Source: JADLGL01 sp050184415 (GTDB taxonomy: Bacteria > Pseudomonadota > Alphaproteobacteria > Rhizobiales > Kaistiaceae). From it: a DNA stretch of 37,379 bases. The notes beneath the pieces are model-generated. The model had not been told where the DNA came from, did no database searches, and worked only from the letters and a program-made list of their open reading frames with translations. Each line of letters opens with the position of its first letter. Positions within the stretch are counted from its first letter, which is position 1. Both the position numbers and the translations under genes were made by a program. Location of the stretch: assembly GCA_050184415.1 (NCBI GenBank), contig JBFXAJ010000032.1, positions 1 through 37,379 on the forward strand, given 5' to 3'. This document shows positions 23,039-30,420 of this stretch, piece by piece.

Positions 23039-23575
23039 CCTTCAAGCGCACCTCAGTGGGCTGGCCGTCGATACGATATTGCCTTCGACAGCAGCAAGGT
23101 GACTGGGCGCGACGGTCGATCCGCCGGTCGACATTCCGAAGCCGCCAGAGTCGTGCGCCCTCCCGCAAGGGGCAGCAGGGCATTCGTGCATCCGACCACC
23201 GATTGGGCCGAGGGCCTCGCGTTTTCGCAGGGGGCCCCTTGGATCGTTGACTCGCTGGTCCCGATCCGCCGCGCCACTCCCCTTTGCCCGGTCATTCAGT
23301 TTTCTTTATCGTCGCAATCCCGACACATTCGGAAAAGCTGCCCATCGAGTCTGGAACCGGTGTAACGCTAACGATCGCCACGCTGCGTCCATTTGATGGG
23401 CAAAAGCCCGGCAAAGCGTCACACGATTGCCAAACTTCCGCTCAAATCCGCCGTTTTATTCGTTGCGTCGGACGTGCTGCGCGGCAGCAGGGCGTTTTGA
23501 CGCGATGCGGAAGCTGCATGACTGCCATGCGCAGGTATGCCTCCACCGCATGCGAATTCGGTCTATATTCAATCT
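23039..23575. other. Gene-poor, less GC-rich stretch
   Basis: No open frame here has protein-like character; the frames present are short and rich in serine, arginine and cysteine. The stretch is visibly richer in A and T than its surroundings, particularly from 23290 to 23575. It ends with a -10-like TATATT at 23564-23569, in front of the candidate structured RNA. No -35 box could be seen at the proper spacing. Confidence 0.5.
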
Positions 23576-23738
23576 CGACAGGGCGGTCGGAGATTCCTCC
23601 CCTCCAAAGCCCGGTTAGAAATAGCGCGATGGGGTTCCCCCTCCCTCAACCTCATCGCAGCTCGCGTCGCTCGGCCCACCGGGCAGACGCCTCCAAGGAA
23701 AAGGCCCGCCAACTCCTCCCTGGCGGGCCTTTTCTATT
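23576..23738 (+). ncRNA. Candidate structured small RNA
   Basis: Nested inverted repeats suggest a long, bulged hairpin. A short closing pairing of GGAG (23589-23592) with CTCC (23691-23694) encloses a large internal bubble. Inside is the perfect stem GCCCGGT (23609-23615) / ACCGGGC (23678-23684), and at the apex an 11-bp stem GCGATGGGGTT (23626-23636) / AACCTCATCGC (23648-23658) with one G-U pair. A strong terminator follows directly at 23699-23733. A TATATT lies about 7 bp upstream of the proposed start. The size near 160 nt and the stem-bubble-stem layout recall 6S RNA, but I see no sequence proof of that identity. Confidence 0.35.
23699..23733. terminator. Strong bidirectional intrinsic terminator
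   Basis: AAAAGGCCCGCCA (23699-23711) and its perfect inverse TGGCGGGCCTTTT (23721-23733) form a 13-bp stem with a 9-nt loop, with T-rich ends in both directions. It can end the minus-strand membrane protein gene (stop at 23762) and any plus-strand RNA arriving from the left. It is the clearest terminator in the window, and no plus-strand protein gene precedes it. Confidence 0.88.
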
Positions 23739-23761
23739 TTTGGGCTCCCCTCCCCCAATGA

Positions 23762-24394
23762 TCAGACCGTCCCGGGCTGAACCTCGATGCGGGCTGAAGA
23801 CTCCGTCAGCCGGCTTGCCGCGAGCCACAGCAGGATCGCGCAGGCGAGCGTGACGCCGCCGAGGAGATAGGTGATCGCCGACGTGCCCATGCGCGGGATC
23901 AGATAGAGCACGGTTCCGAGCGTCCCCACGATGTTGCCGAGCGTCGACACGGCATAGATCGCGCCGGCGACGCGGCCGCTCATGTGCAACGCGCGGAGGA
24001 GGAGACGGAGCGCGATCGGGGAATAGGTGCCGAGTGCGGTGATCGGCAGGAAGAGGAGGATCGCGGCGCTGACGAGGACGCCGGTGACCTCGCTCTCGAA
24101 GGACAGCATCAGCCGCTCGAGGAGCGCCGGCGCGAAGGACGGCACCGCGAGGAGCCAGACCCCGGCAATCGCGGACAGGAGCGCCGGCAGCCGCAGCGTG
24201 GGAAAGCGGTCGACCAGGGCACCGCCCACGAGGTAGCCGACCATGATGCTGAGGAGCACCATGGAGATCAGCGCCGCCCAGGTGATGATCCCGCTGCCGA
24301 AATAGGGCGTCAGAAGCCGGCTCGCGACCATCTCGAATGCCATCAGCACCGTGCCGAGGATGCCCGCGGCGGCAAAGATGACGAACCGAATCAT
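23762..24394 (-). CDS. Membrane protein, N-terminal half of the fused spermidine synthase-like family
   Basis: This 210-residue integral membrane protein has about six hydrophobic segments. It opens MIRFVIFAAAGILGTVLMAF, then has EMVASRLLTPYFGSGIITWAALISMVLLSIMVGYLVGG and later ALGTYSPIALRLL and VAGAIYAVSTLGNIVGTLGT. These are hallmarks of the membrane half of 'fused MFS/spermidine synthase' proteins, in which the methyltransferase-like half normally follows. Here that half is encoded by the separate gene at 24708-25622, upstream on the same strand, with a 313-bp repeat-containing spacer between. Transport or polyamine-related function is assumed but not shown. A bidirectional terminator follows its stop. 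Confidence 0.78.
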   Translation of the reverse strand: MIRFVIFAAAGILGTVLMAFEMVASRLLTPYFGSGIITWAALISMVLLSIMVGYLVGGALVDRFPTLRLPALLSAIAGVWLLAVPSFAPALLERLMLSFESEVTGVLVSAAILLFLPITALGTYSPIALRLLLRALHMSGRVAGAIYAVSTLGNIVGTLGTVLYLIPRMGTSAITYLLGGVTLACAILLWLAASRLTESSARIEVQPGTV

Positions 24395-24511
24395 GCGGGA
24401 GAGCGCTCCGACGACAAGGCGATCGGTCGAACCTCCCCGCAGTTCGCCGGCGCCTCCGACGTCCCTCCTTCAAGGCCTCCACGCGGCCCCGATACGCGGC
24501 GTGGGGCCCCC

Positions 24512-24652
24512 ACCTCTCCCCGGCGGGGAGAGGTCGATCCGGCGCGCAAGCGGCGGATCGGGTGAGGGGGTTCCGGCCTCGAGGTCGGTCCCCCCTCACC
24601 CGGATCGATCCGCTTCGCGCCTCGATCCGACCTCTCCCCAATGGGGAGAGGT
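24512..24652. repeat. Long inverted repeat element with two terminal hairpins
   Basis: This 141-bp element has two ends, each a small hairpin with identical 10-bp arms ACCTCTCCCC / GGGGAGAGGT (24512-24534 and 24630-24652). The halves between (24535-24570 and 24590-24629) are imperfect inverses of each other, so the whole can fold as one long stem around a 19-nt centre. This is the style of Rhizobiales intergenic palindromic mosaic repeats. It occupies most of the 313 bp (24395-24707) between two genes of one functional pair; no gene is present there. Confidence 0.85.
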
Positions 24653-24707
24653 GAAGAAGCGTCCTCTCGGTCGCGCCACACCATGAGCTGCCGCAGTGAC
24701 CGGCCCA

Positions 24708-25622
24708 TCACGGCGCCAGCGGCCGGACGGCAGGGTCGGCATTGTTGCGCTCGACGGCTGTGAAGAGCTCCACGGGGGCGAAGTCGTCGGTCATCACCTG
24801 AGCATCGACCGGGCCGATCGTATCGCGTGCCGCAAGGAGCCCCGTGAGCGGATAGCGCGGAGCGAAACGGGCGTCGATCGAGGCAGCGGCGGCGGCGAGA
24901 TCGGCCGGCGCGCGCTCCGGGCCATTATAGGCGACCACCACCACGTTGCTGCGGTCGGAATGGTAGAGGTCGACGTGGTCGAAGACGCTCTGGATGGTCG
25001 CGAGCACCGGCTCGAACAGCGTCGTCGTCGTCTCGACATTCTCGGCCATGACCCCGCCTTCCGCGAGATGGTCCTCGACGAGCTGGAAGAACTCCTGCGT
25101 CTGGAGATGGAACGGCACGAAGGGCGCGCGGAAGGCGTCGATCAGGATGACGTCGTAGGTGTCCGGCGAGCGGACCAGGAAGATGCGGCCGTCGCGGACG
25201 ACGACGCGGAGACCGTCGTCGGGCCGGAGGAAGAAGTATTCCTGCGCGAGCTCGACGACCACCGGATCGAGCTCGACGATGGTGATGTCGAGGTCCGGGA
25301 AGGTGTTCTGGAGATAGGACGACGTCGTTGCGCCGCCGAGGCCGATCTCGAGCAGCGTCCGGGGCTCCGGCACATAGGCCAGCGAGAGCGACATGTAGCG
25401 CGTGTATTCGGCCGGGAGCTCCAGCGGGTCCGCCGTGTTGGCGACCGACTCCGTATAGAGGTTCTGGTTGCGGCCGAAGAGCATCGAGACGTACGTCCCG
25501 GTGCGCTCGATATAGATCGTGTTGTACTGGGTCTCGCGGACGACCAGCGTCTCGGCCGCGGCCGCGCCGGCAATCGCCATCGCGAGCGCGGCGCCGATCC
25601 CGCGCAACAGATTCCTCCGCAA
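24708..25622 (-). CDS. Exported spermidine synthase-like (aminopropyltransferase-fold) protein
   Basis: This 304-residue protein starts at TTG, supported by a GGAGG site 6 bp upstream; no ATG fits. An N-terminal signal peptide (RRNLLRGIGAALAMAIAGAAAAET, cleavage near AAA-AET) precedes a spermidine-synthase-type Rossmann fold. That fold has YNTIYIERTGTYVSMLFG, the nucleotide loop LLEIGLGGATTSSYLQ, the acidic ribose residue in ITIVELDPVVVELAQ, DGRIFLV and DVILIDAF. The GGGDG motif and the usual DSSDP loop of genuine spermidine synthases are altered, so polyamine synthesis is doubtful. The export signal is odd for an S-adenosyl-dependent enzyme. The membrane partner lies downstream at 23762-24394. 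Divergent trmFO starts 114 bp away. Confidence 0.78.
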   Translation of the reverse strand: MRRNLLRGIGAALAMAIAGAAAAETLVVRETQYNTIYIERTGTYVSMLFGRNQNLYTESVANTADPLELPAEYTRYMSLSLAYVPEPRTLLEIGLGGATTSSYLQNTFPDLDITIVELDPVVVELAQEYFFLRPDDGLRVVVRDGRIFLVRSPDTYDVILIDAFRAPFVPFHLQTQEFFQLVEDHLAEGGVMAENVETTTTLFEPVLATIQSVFDHVDLYHSDRSNVVVVAYNGPERAPADLAAAAASIDARFAPRYPLTGLLAARDTIGPVDAQVMTDDFAPVELFTAVERNNADPAVRPLAP

Positions 25623-25736
25623 TGTCCACCTCCCGTCCGGGATCCCGGACGGCGCGACTGTACCAATCGGCCGGCGCGGCGCCACGCCTCTTTGCCGCGA
25701 TTGAGACGCGAGACCTCCGGCGCTAGGGTCCCGCGC

Positions 25737-27134
25737 ATGACCATCCCTCCGATCCACGTCATCGGCGGCGGCCTCGCCGGTTCCGAAGCTGCCTGGCAGA
25801 TCGCGACCGCGGGCGTTCCCGTCATCCTCCACGAAATGCGGCCGGTCCGTGAAACTCCGGCGCATAAGACCGACGGCTTCGCCGAGCTCGTGTGCTCGAA
25901 CTCGTTCCGCTCCGACGATGCCGAGACCAACGCGGTCGGTCTCCTCCACGAGGAGATGCGCCGCGCCGGCTCGCTCATCATGCAGATGGGCGACCGGCAT
26001 CGGCTGCCCGCCGGCAGCGCCCTTGCCGTGGACCGCGACGGCTTCTCAGCCGCCGTCAGCGAGGCGCTCCGCGCGCACCCGCTCGTCACCGTCGAGCGCG
26101 GCGAGGTCGCCGGGCTGCCTCCTGCGGATTGGGACAGCGTCATCGTCGCGACCGGGCCGCTGACCTCCCCTGCCCTCGCCGCCGCCATCACGGAGCTGAC
26201 CGGCGCCGAGGCGCTGGCGTTCTTCGACGCGATCGCCCCGATCGTGCAATACGAGACGATCAACCAGGACATCGTCTGGGCGCAGTCGCGCTACGACAAG
26301 GCCGGCCCGGCAGGAACCGGCGCCGACTACCTCAACTGCCCCCTGGACAGGGCGCAGTATGACGCCTTCATCGACGCGGTGCTCGCGGGCGAGAAGACCG
26401 CCTTCCACGAATGGGAAGGGACGCCCTATTTCGACGGCTGCCTGCCGATCGAGGTGATGGCCGAGCGCGGCCGCGAGACGCTGCGCTACGGGCCGATGAA
26501 GCCGGTCGGGCTGACCAATCCGCGGAAACCGGATGAGCGCCCCTATGCCGTCGTCCAGCTCCGGCAGGACAATGCCCTCGGCACGCTGTGGAACATGGTC
26601 GGGTTCCAGACAAAACTTCGCTACAGCGAGCAGAAGCGCATCTTCCAGATGATCCCGGGCCTCGAGGAGGCTGACTTCCCGCGGCTTGGCGGCCTCCACC
26701 GCAACACCTATCTCGACTCGCCGCGGCTGCTCGACGGCACGCTGCGGCTCAAGGCGATGCCGCGGCTCCGCTTCGCCGGGCAGATCACCGGCTGCGAAGG
26801 CTATGTCGAGTCCGCCGCGATCGGGCTCCTCACCGGCCGGTTCGCGGCGGCCGAGCGCCTCGGCCAGCCGGTCTCGCTCCCGCCGCCCACAACCGCGTTC
26901 GGCGCATTGCTGGCCCACATCACGGGCGGCCATCTCGAATCGAGCGACGAGCCGGGGAAACGTTCCTTCCAGCCGATGAATGTCAATTTCGGCCTGTTCC
27001 CGCCGATGCCCCAGCCGGCGACGAAGATGAAGCACGCCGAGCGCGGGCTGGCGCGGAAGCGCGCATTGTCGGCCCGGGCGCTGCGCGACGTCGACGCCTG
27101 GCTCGGCCGCCCCGCGAGCGAAGCGGCGGAGTAG
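25737..27134 (+). CDS. trmFO: Folate/FADH2-dependent tRNA (uracil-54-C5)-methyltransferase TrmFO
   Basis: This 465-residue flavoprotein has FAD-binding IHVIGGGLAGSEAAW at residues 6-20. The invariant CSNSFRSDDAETNAVGLLHEEMR segment has Cys53 at the family position. FDGCLPIEVMAERG has Cys235, corresponding to the catalytic cysteine of the family, and RYGPMKPVGL and QLRQDN follow. The C-terminus includes the tRNA-binding NVNFGLFPP segment. The enzyme takes a methylene group from methylenetetrahydrofolate, reduces it with FADH2 and forms ribothymidine-54 in the T-loop of tRNA. Length and start (MTIPPIHVIGGG) agree with the family. It is divergent from the spermidine-synthase-like gene and probably constitutive. 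Confidence 0.96.
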   Translation: MTIPPIHVIGGGLAGSEAAWQIATAGVPVILHEMRPVRETPAHKTDGFAELVCSNSFRSDDAETNAVGLLHEEMRRAGSLIMQMGDRHRLPAGSALAVDRDGFSAAVSEALRAHPLVTVERGEVAGLPPADWDSVIVATGPLTSPALAAAITELTGAEALAFFDAIAPIVQYETINQDIVWAQSRYDKAGPAGTGADYLNCPLDRAQYDAFIDAVLAGEKTAFHEWEGTPYFDGCLPIEVMAERGRETLRYGPMKPVGLTNPRKPDERPYAVVQLRQDNALGTLWNMVGFQTKLRYSEQKRIFQMIPGLEEADFPRLGGLHRNTYLDSPRLLDGTLRLKAMPRLRFAGQITGCEGYVESAAIGLLTGRFAAAERLGQPVSLPPPTTAFGALLAHITGGHLESSDEPGKRSFQPMNVNFGLFPPMPQPATKMKHAERGLARKRALSARALRDVDAWLGRPASEAAE

Positions 27135-27207
27135 TGTCAGGTGCGTCTGTTGCCAGAGCCCTTCCGGTGCGCCCGCAAGAACATGGGGGCGCGAGGAGAA
27201 GGACAAA

Positions 27208-27837
27208 ATGCCCGACCCAGAATCCGCAAAACCGTGGCGGCCGCTGTCAGTTGCTGAGGTCGCGGCACTATTTCGGACGGCTCATTTCCGGTGGTGGATC
27301 GCGGGCGGCTACGCGATCGAGCTCTTCGTGGGCACTCCCTTTCGCACCCATGCCGATATCGACATCCTGGTCCTGCGCCGTGACACATCCACGGCGCGCC
27401 AATTGCTGGGAACGCTCGACGTTTGGATGGCCGACCCGCCGGGACAGCTTCGGTCATGGTCCGCAGATGAGACCTTGCCGCAGCACCTCCACGACGTCTG
27501 GTGCCGGCCGTCGGCAGACGCGCCCTGGTGCCTTCAGCTCATGATCGATGAAAGCGAGGGTGACTGCTGGCGACCACGACGCTGTCCCGCCATTTCGCTT
27601 TCGCTCGATGAACTAGGTTTTCGCCTGAGCTCGGGGACGCCAGTGCTCAAGCCGGAGCTTCAGCTCTTCTACAAGGCCAAGGGACGTCGCCCCAAAGATG
27701 AGCAGGACTTCGAGCGCTGCCTGCCTCGCCTTGGCCCCCATCAGCACCAGTGGCTGGCAAATGCGATCGCCCTTGCCCATGGTCCCGACACGCCGTGGCT
27801 CGCACGACTGGCGGACATCGCCACCGGCAGTGACTGA
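27208..27837 (+). CDS. Nucleotidyltransferase (aminoglycoside 2''-adenylyltransferase-like fold)
   Basis: This 209-residue protein has the minimal nucleotidyltransferase fold. WWIAGGYAIELFVG, with the GG motif at residues 33-34, is followed by HADIDILVLRRD, which supplies metal-binding Asp50 and Asp52. A late KPELQLFYKAKGRRPKDEQDFER segment carries the conserved lysine and KDxxDF motif. This arrangement is shared by the AadB/ANT(2'')-related family and by AbiEii-type toxins. The sequence does not show whether it modifies a drug, another small molecule or a nucleic acid. It follows trmFO by 73 bp and has a GAGGAGAAGG site before the ATG. Base composition is slightly less GC-rich than its neighbours, so horizontal transfer is possible. 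Confidence 0.75.
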   Translation: MPDPESAKPWRPLSVAEVAALFRTAHFRWWIAGGYAIELFVGTPFRTHADIDILVLRRDTSTARQLLGTLDVWMADPPGQLRSWSADETLPQHLHDVWCRPSADAPWCLQLMIDESEGDCWRPRRCPAISLSLDELGFRLSSGTPVLKPELQLFYKAKGRRPKDEQDFERCLPRLGPHQHQWLANAIALAHGPDTPWLARLADIATGSD

Positions 27838-27948
27838 GACGGCGGGACTGCGGGCGTCGACCGTGCGGCCGCGCTTCGGTCGGTTGCGCACGTTTTTCAC
27901 GTCTTCACCGTCGTGACGGCGGCGCGCCGGTAGCCTATCGTCGGGCCG

Positions 27949-28740
27949 ATGCCCGCTGTTCCGGCCCCGGTCGCGACTGTTCCCATCGGCGCAGCGACGC
28001 CGGAAGTGGCGTCCGCATCGATCTATGGCGCCGAGTTCGCGGCGCTGTTCGATTCCCGCTGGGATGTGTGGGCGCGCGGCGCCTTCGCGCGGGTGGCGGC
28101 TGCGGTCGACGTCACCTCCGGCAAGGGCCGGACCTGGCTCGACCTATGCTGCGGCACCGGCGCGCTGCTGCGGCTGGCGATGGATCGGGGATTTGCGGCC
28201 GCCGGGGTCGATATTTCACCCCACCAGCTCGCCTACGCGGCGCGGAAGGCGCCCGGCGCACACTTGATCAAAGGGGACATCCGCGACCTGTCGCTGAAGG
28301 GGCGCGAGTTCGATATCATCACCTGCATGTTCGACAGCCTGAACTATCTGACCGCGCTTCGCGATCTGGATCGGGTGTTCCGGACGGCGGCGCGCTCGCT
28401 CAAGGCCGGCGGCCTGTTCGCGTTCGACGTCAAGACGACGGCGGGCTTTCGCGGCGAGCGCGACCGCGTCCTCCGCGAGCCGGAGAAGGTGACGGTCTTC
28501 GAACGAAGCTACGACGAACGACGCCAGCTCCACAGGCTGACGATCACCGGCTTTGCCGGCAGCGACGGCACTTACCGGAGATTCGACGAACTCCATCTCC
28601 AGCGTGGCTACGACACCGTCACCCTGGTCCCCCGTCTCGGCAAAGTCGGGCTCCGCGTCCGCTGCCGGGACTTCGACACGGGCGGCGGCGTCCGCCCGAC
28701 GACAAGACGCGTCCTCTATCTCTGCACCGCTCCCTCCTAG
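27949..28740 (+). CDS. Class I SAM-dependent methyltransferase
   Basis: This 263-residue protein has the SAM-binding loop WLDLCCGTGALLRLAMDRG (DLCCGTG at residues 65-71). An acidic ribose-binding position follows in AAAGVDISPHQL, with IKGDIRDLSLKGREFDIITCMFDSLNYL and a later GLFAFDVKT. It is a soluble small-molecule-type methyltransferase, closest in style to the Methyltransf_25 group. The substrate is unknown. It opens a row of six same-strand genes with small gaps (the next begins 23 bp later) and may tailor their product. A few residues at the N-terminus are uncertain because no clear ribosome site precedes this ATG. Confidence 0.82.
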   Translation: MPAVPAPVATVPIGAATPEVASASIYGAEFAALFDSRWDVWARGAFARVAAAVDVTSGKGRTWLDLCCGTGALLRLAMDRGFAAAGVDISPHQLAYAARKAPGAHLIKGDIRDLSLKGREFDIITCMFDSLNYLTALRDLDRVFRTAARSLKAGGLFAFDVKTTAGFRGERDRVLREPEKVTVFERSYDERRQLHRLTITGFAGSDGTYRRFDELHLQRGYDTVTLVPRLGKVGLRVRCRDFDTGGGVRPTTRRVLYLCTAPS

Positions 28741-28763
28741 GCGTCCGCGGAAAGGGCAATGGC

Positions 28764-30143
28764 GTGAACGACGCGACGGTCATCCGAGCAACGACGCCTC
28801 CGGCCCCCTACCGCAACGCGGAGTCGAAGCGGCTCCTCGAGCGCGCGTCACGAAGCATCGCGAAGGGCGCGAGCAGCACGATGCGCGTCCTCGACTACCA
28901 CCTCCCGCTGGTGATCGAGCGCGCGGAAGGCGCGCGGATCTGGGACGCCGACGGCAACGAGCTGATCGACATGAACATGGGCTATGGGCCCCTGTTGTTC
29001 GGGCACCGGCCGCGGCTCGTGACCGAGGCGATCGAGCGCGAGCTGCAGCAGCGCGGGACGCTCCTCGGCTTTCCCGATACGCTGTCGATCGAGGTGGCCG
29101 AGCTCGTGAAGCAGCGCTTTCCCTCCGTCGATCTCCTCCGCTTCACCTCGACCGGCACCGAGGCCTCGCAGACCGCGGTGCGCCTCGCCCGGGCCTTCAC
29201 CGGACGACGCAAGCTGATCCTGTTCGAGGGCCACTATCACGGCTCGACCGACGGCACGTTTCACCGCTACCACGCCTCGCCGGAGGCACTCGACGCCCGC
29301 GGCGGCCTTGAGGCGATCCCGGGCACCGAGGGGATGAATGGGGCGCCGCGGGACGTTCTCGTCATCCCGTTCAACGACATGGCGCGGCTCGAGGAGGTGC
29401 TCGCCGGCCATCCCGGGGAGATCGCGGCGGTGATGCTCGAGCCGGTGATGGCCAATGGCGGCGTGATCCCGCCCGAGCCGGGTTATCTGCAGGCGCTCCG
29501 CAGCGCGGCGCATGCTCACGGCGCGCTGGTCATCTTCGACGAGGTCATCACCGGCTTCCGCGTCGCCGCCGGCGGCGCGCAGGAGCGCTACGGCGTCCCC
29601 GCCGACCTGACGATGTTCTCCAAGGCGATCTCCGGCGGCGTGCCGCTCGGCGCAATCGGCGGCCGCGGCGACGTCATGCAGCTCATGGTGGAGGGCCGCG
29701 TCTTCCATGGCGGCGTCTATTCCGGCAACCCGCTCTCGCTGTCGGCCGCGCTCGCCGTGCAACGGGAATACCAGCAGAATGGCGCGGCGATCTATGCGGG
29801 GCTCGATGATGCCAGCCGGCACCTTGCCGATGGGCTTCGGCGCCTGTTCGCCGATCTCGGCGTGCCGGCCCTCGTCCAGCATGTCGGGCCGCTCCTCAAC
29901 CTCTGGATCCTGAAGGAGGACACCAATGAGGCGGCGCGCAGCTACCGCGATGTCGTGAGGCTGTCCGACCCGAAACTCTTCATCCGCTGGCAGCACGCCG
30001 CCCAGCAGCACGGCGTCTATTTCCATCCCAACCACTTCGAGCCCTGGCACCTCGCGACGGTGCATACGAAGGACGTGATGGACGAGGTCCTCGGCCGGCT
30101 GGGCCGCGCGGCCGCAACGGTCGACTGGGACCGGCGGGGCTGA
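28764..30143 (+). CDS. Class III PLP aminotransferase, glutamate-1-semialdehyde aminomutase-like
   Basis: This 459-residue PLP enzyme resembles HemL-type class III aminotransferases. It has IWDADGNELIDMNMGYGPLLFGHRP, the substrate-gate FTSTGTEASQTAVRLARAFTGR, VIFDEVITGFRVAAGGAQ, and the PLP lysine Lys287 in MFSKAISGGVPLGAIGG. A C-terminal PNHFEPWHLATVHT block follows. HemL itself is about 430 residues and usually stands with other haem genes; none is here. Close relatives act as transaminase modules in natural-product assembly, putting an amine on an oxo group. GTG is chosen as start with an AAAGGG site 7 bp upstream, because the nearby ATG stops after two codons. The carrier protein gene follows 5 bp later. 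Confidence 0.85.
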   Translation: MNDATVIRATTPPAPYRNAESKRLLERASRSIAKGASSTMRVLDYHLPLVIERAEGARIWDADGNELIDMNMGYGPLLFGHRPRLVTEAIERELQQRGTLLGFPDTLSIEVAELVKQRFPSVDLLRFTSTGTEASQTAVRLARAFTGRRKLILFEGHYHGSTDGTFHRYHASPEALDARGGLEAIPGTEGMNGAPRDVLVIPFNDMARLEEVLAGHPGEIAAVMLEPVMANGGVIPPEPGYLQALRSAAHAHGALVIFDEVITGFRVAAGGAQERYGVPADLTMFSKAISGGVPLGAIGGRGDVMQLMVEGRVFHGGVYSGNPLSLSAALAVQREYQQNGAAIYAGLDDASRHLADGLRRLFADLGVPALVQHVGPLLNLWILKEDTNEAARSYRDVVRLSDPKLFIRWQHAAQQHGVYFHPNHFEPWHLATVHTKDVMDEVLGRLGRAAATVDWDRRG

Positions 30144-30148
30144 GCCAG

Positions 30149-30418
30149 ATGGGCGGGGGCAACGGCAACGGCGATGAACTGACCGGCAAGGTCGTGGCGA
30201 TCGTCCGCCGGCTGATGGCCGAGCAGAACCTGTCCGGCGACCCGGCACTCGACCGGCCGCTCGGCGAAACCGGGCTTGGCCTCGACTCGATGGCACGGCT
30301 CGACCTCCTCGCGGCAGTCGAGAAGGAATGTGGGGTCACTGTGCCGGAAGCCTATTGGGGCACCAAGAGGTTCAAGGACCTCAACCACCTCGTCAAGGTC
30401 ATCGCGAAGAGCGGCTGA
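30149..30418 (+). CDS. Free-standing acyl carrier protein
   Basis: This 89-residue acidic protein has a glycine/asparagine-rich start and the carrier fold LTGKVVAIVRRLMAEQNL. The 4'-phosphopantetheine attachment serine is Ser47 in GLGLDSMARLDLLAAVEKE, where DSM takes the usual place of DSL. A closing helix KRFKDLNHLVKVI follows. It is not the fatty-acid AcpP, which is more conserved (GADSLD). Tight spacing (5 bp from the aminotransferase gene, 2 bp to the ligase gene) indicates translational coupling. The acyl or aminoacyl group held on Ser47 is probably loaded by the next gene's product. No phosphopantetheinyl transferase is in the window. Confidence 0.87.
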   Translation: MGGGNGNGDELTGKVVAIVRRLMAEQNLSGDPALDRPLGETGLGLDSMARLDLLAAVEKECGVTVPEAYWGTKRFKDLNHLVKVIAKSG

Positions 30419-30420
30419 CG

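Noticed and set aside
23053..23295. 80-codon minus-strand frame
   Set aside because: No domain, unusual composition and no ribosome site; the area looks non-coding.
28764..30143. hemL as gene symbol for the class III aminotransferase
   Set aside because: The fold matches GSA aminomutase, but the gene is embedded in a carrier-protein operon, is longer than HemL and has no haem gene nearby, so a haem role is not supported.
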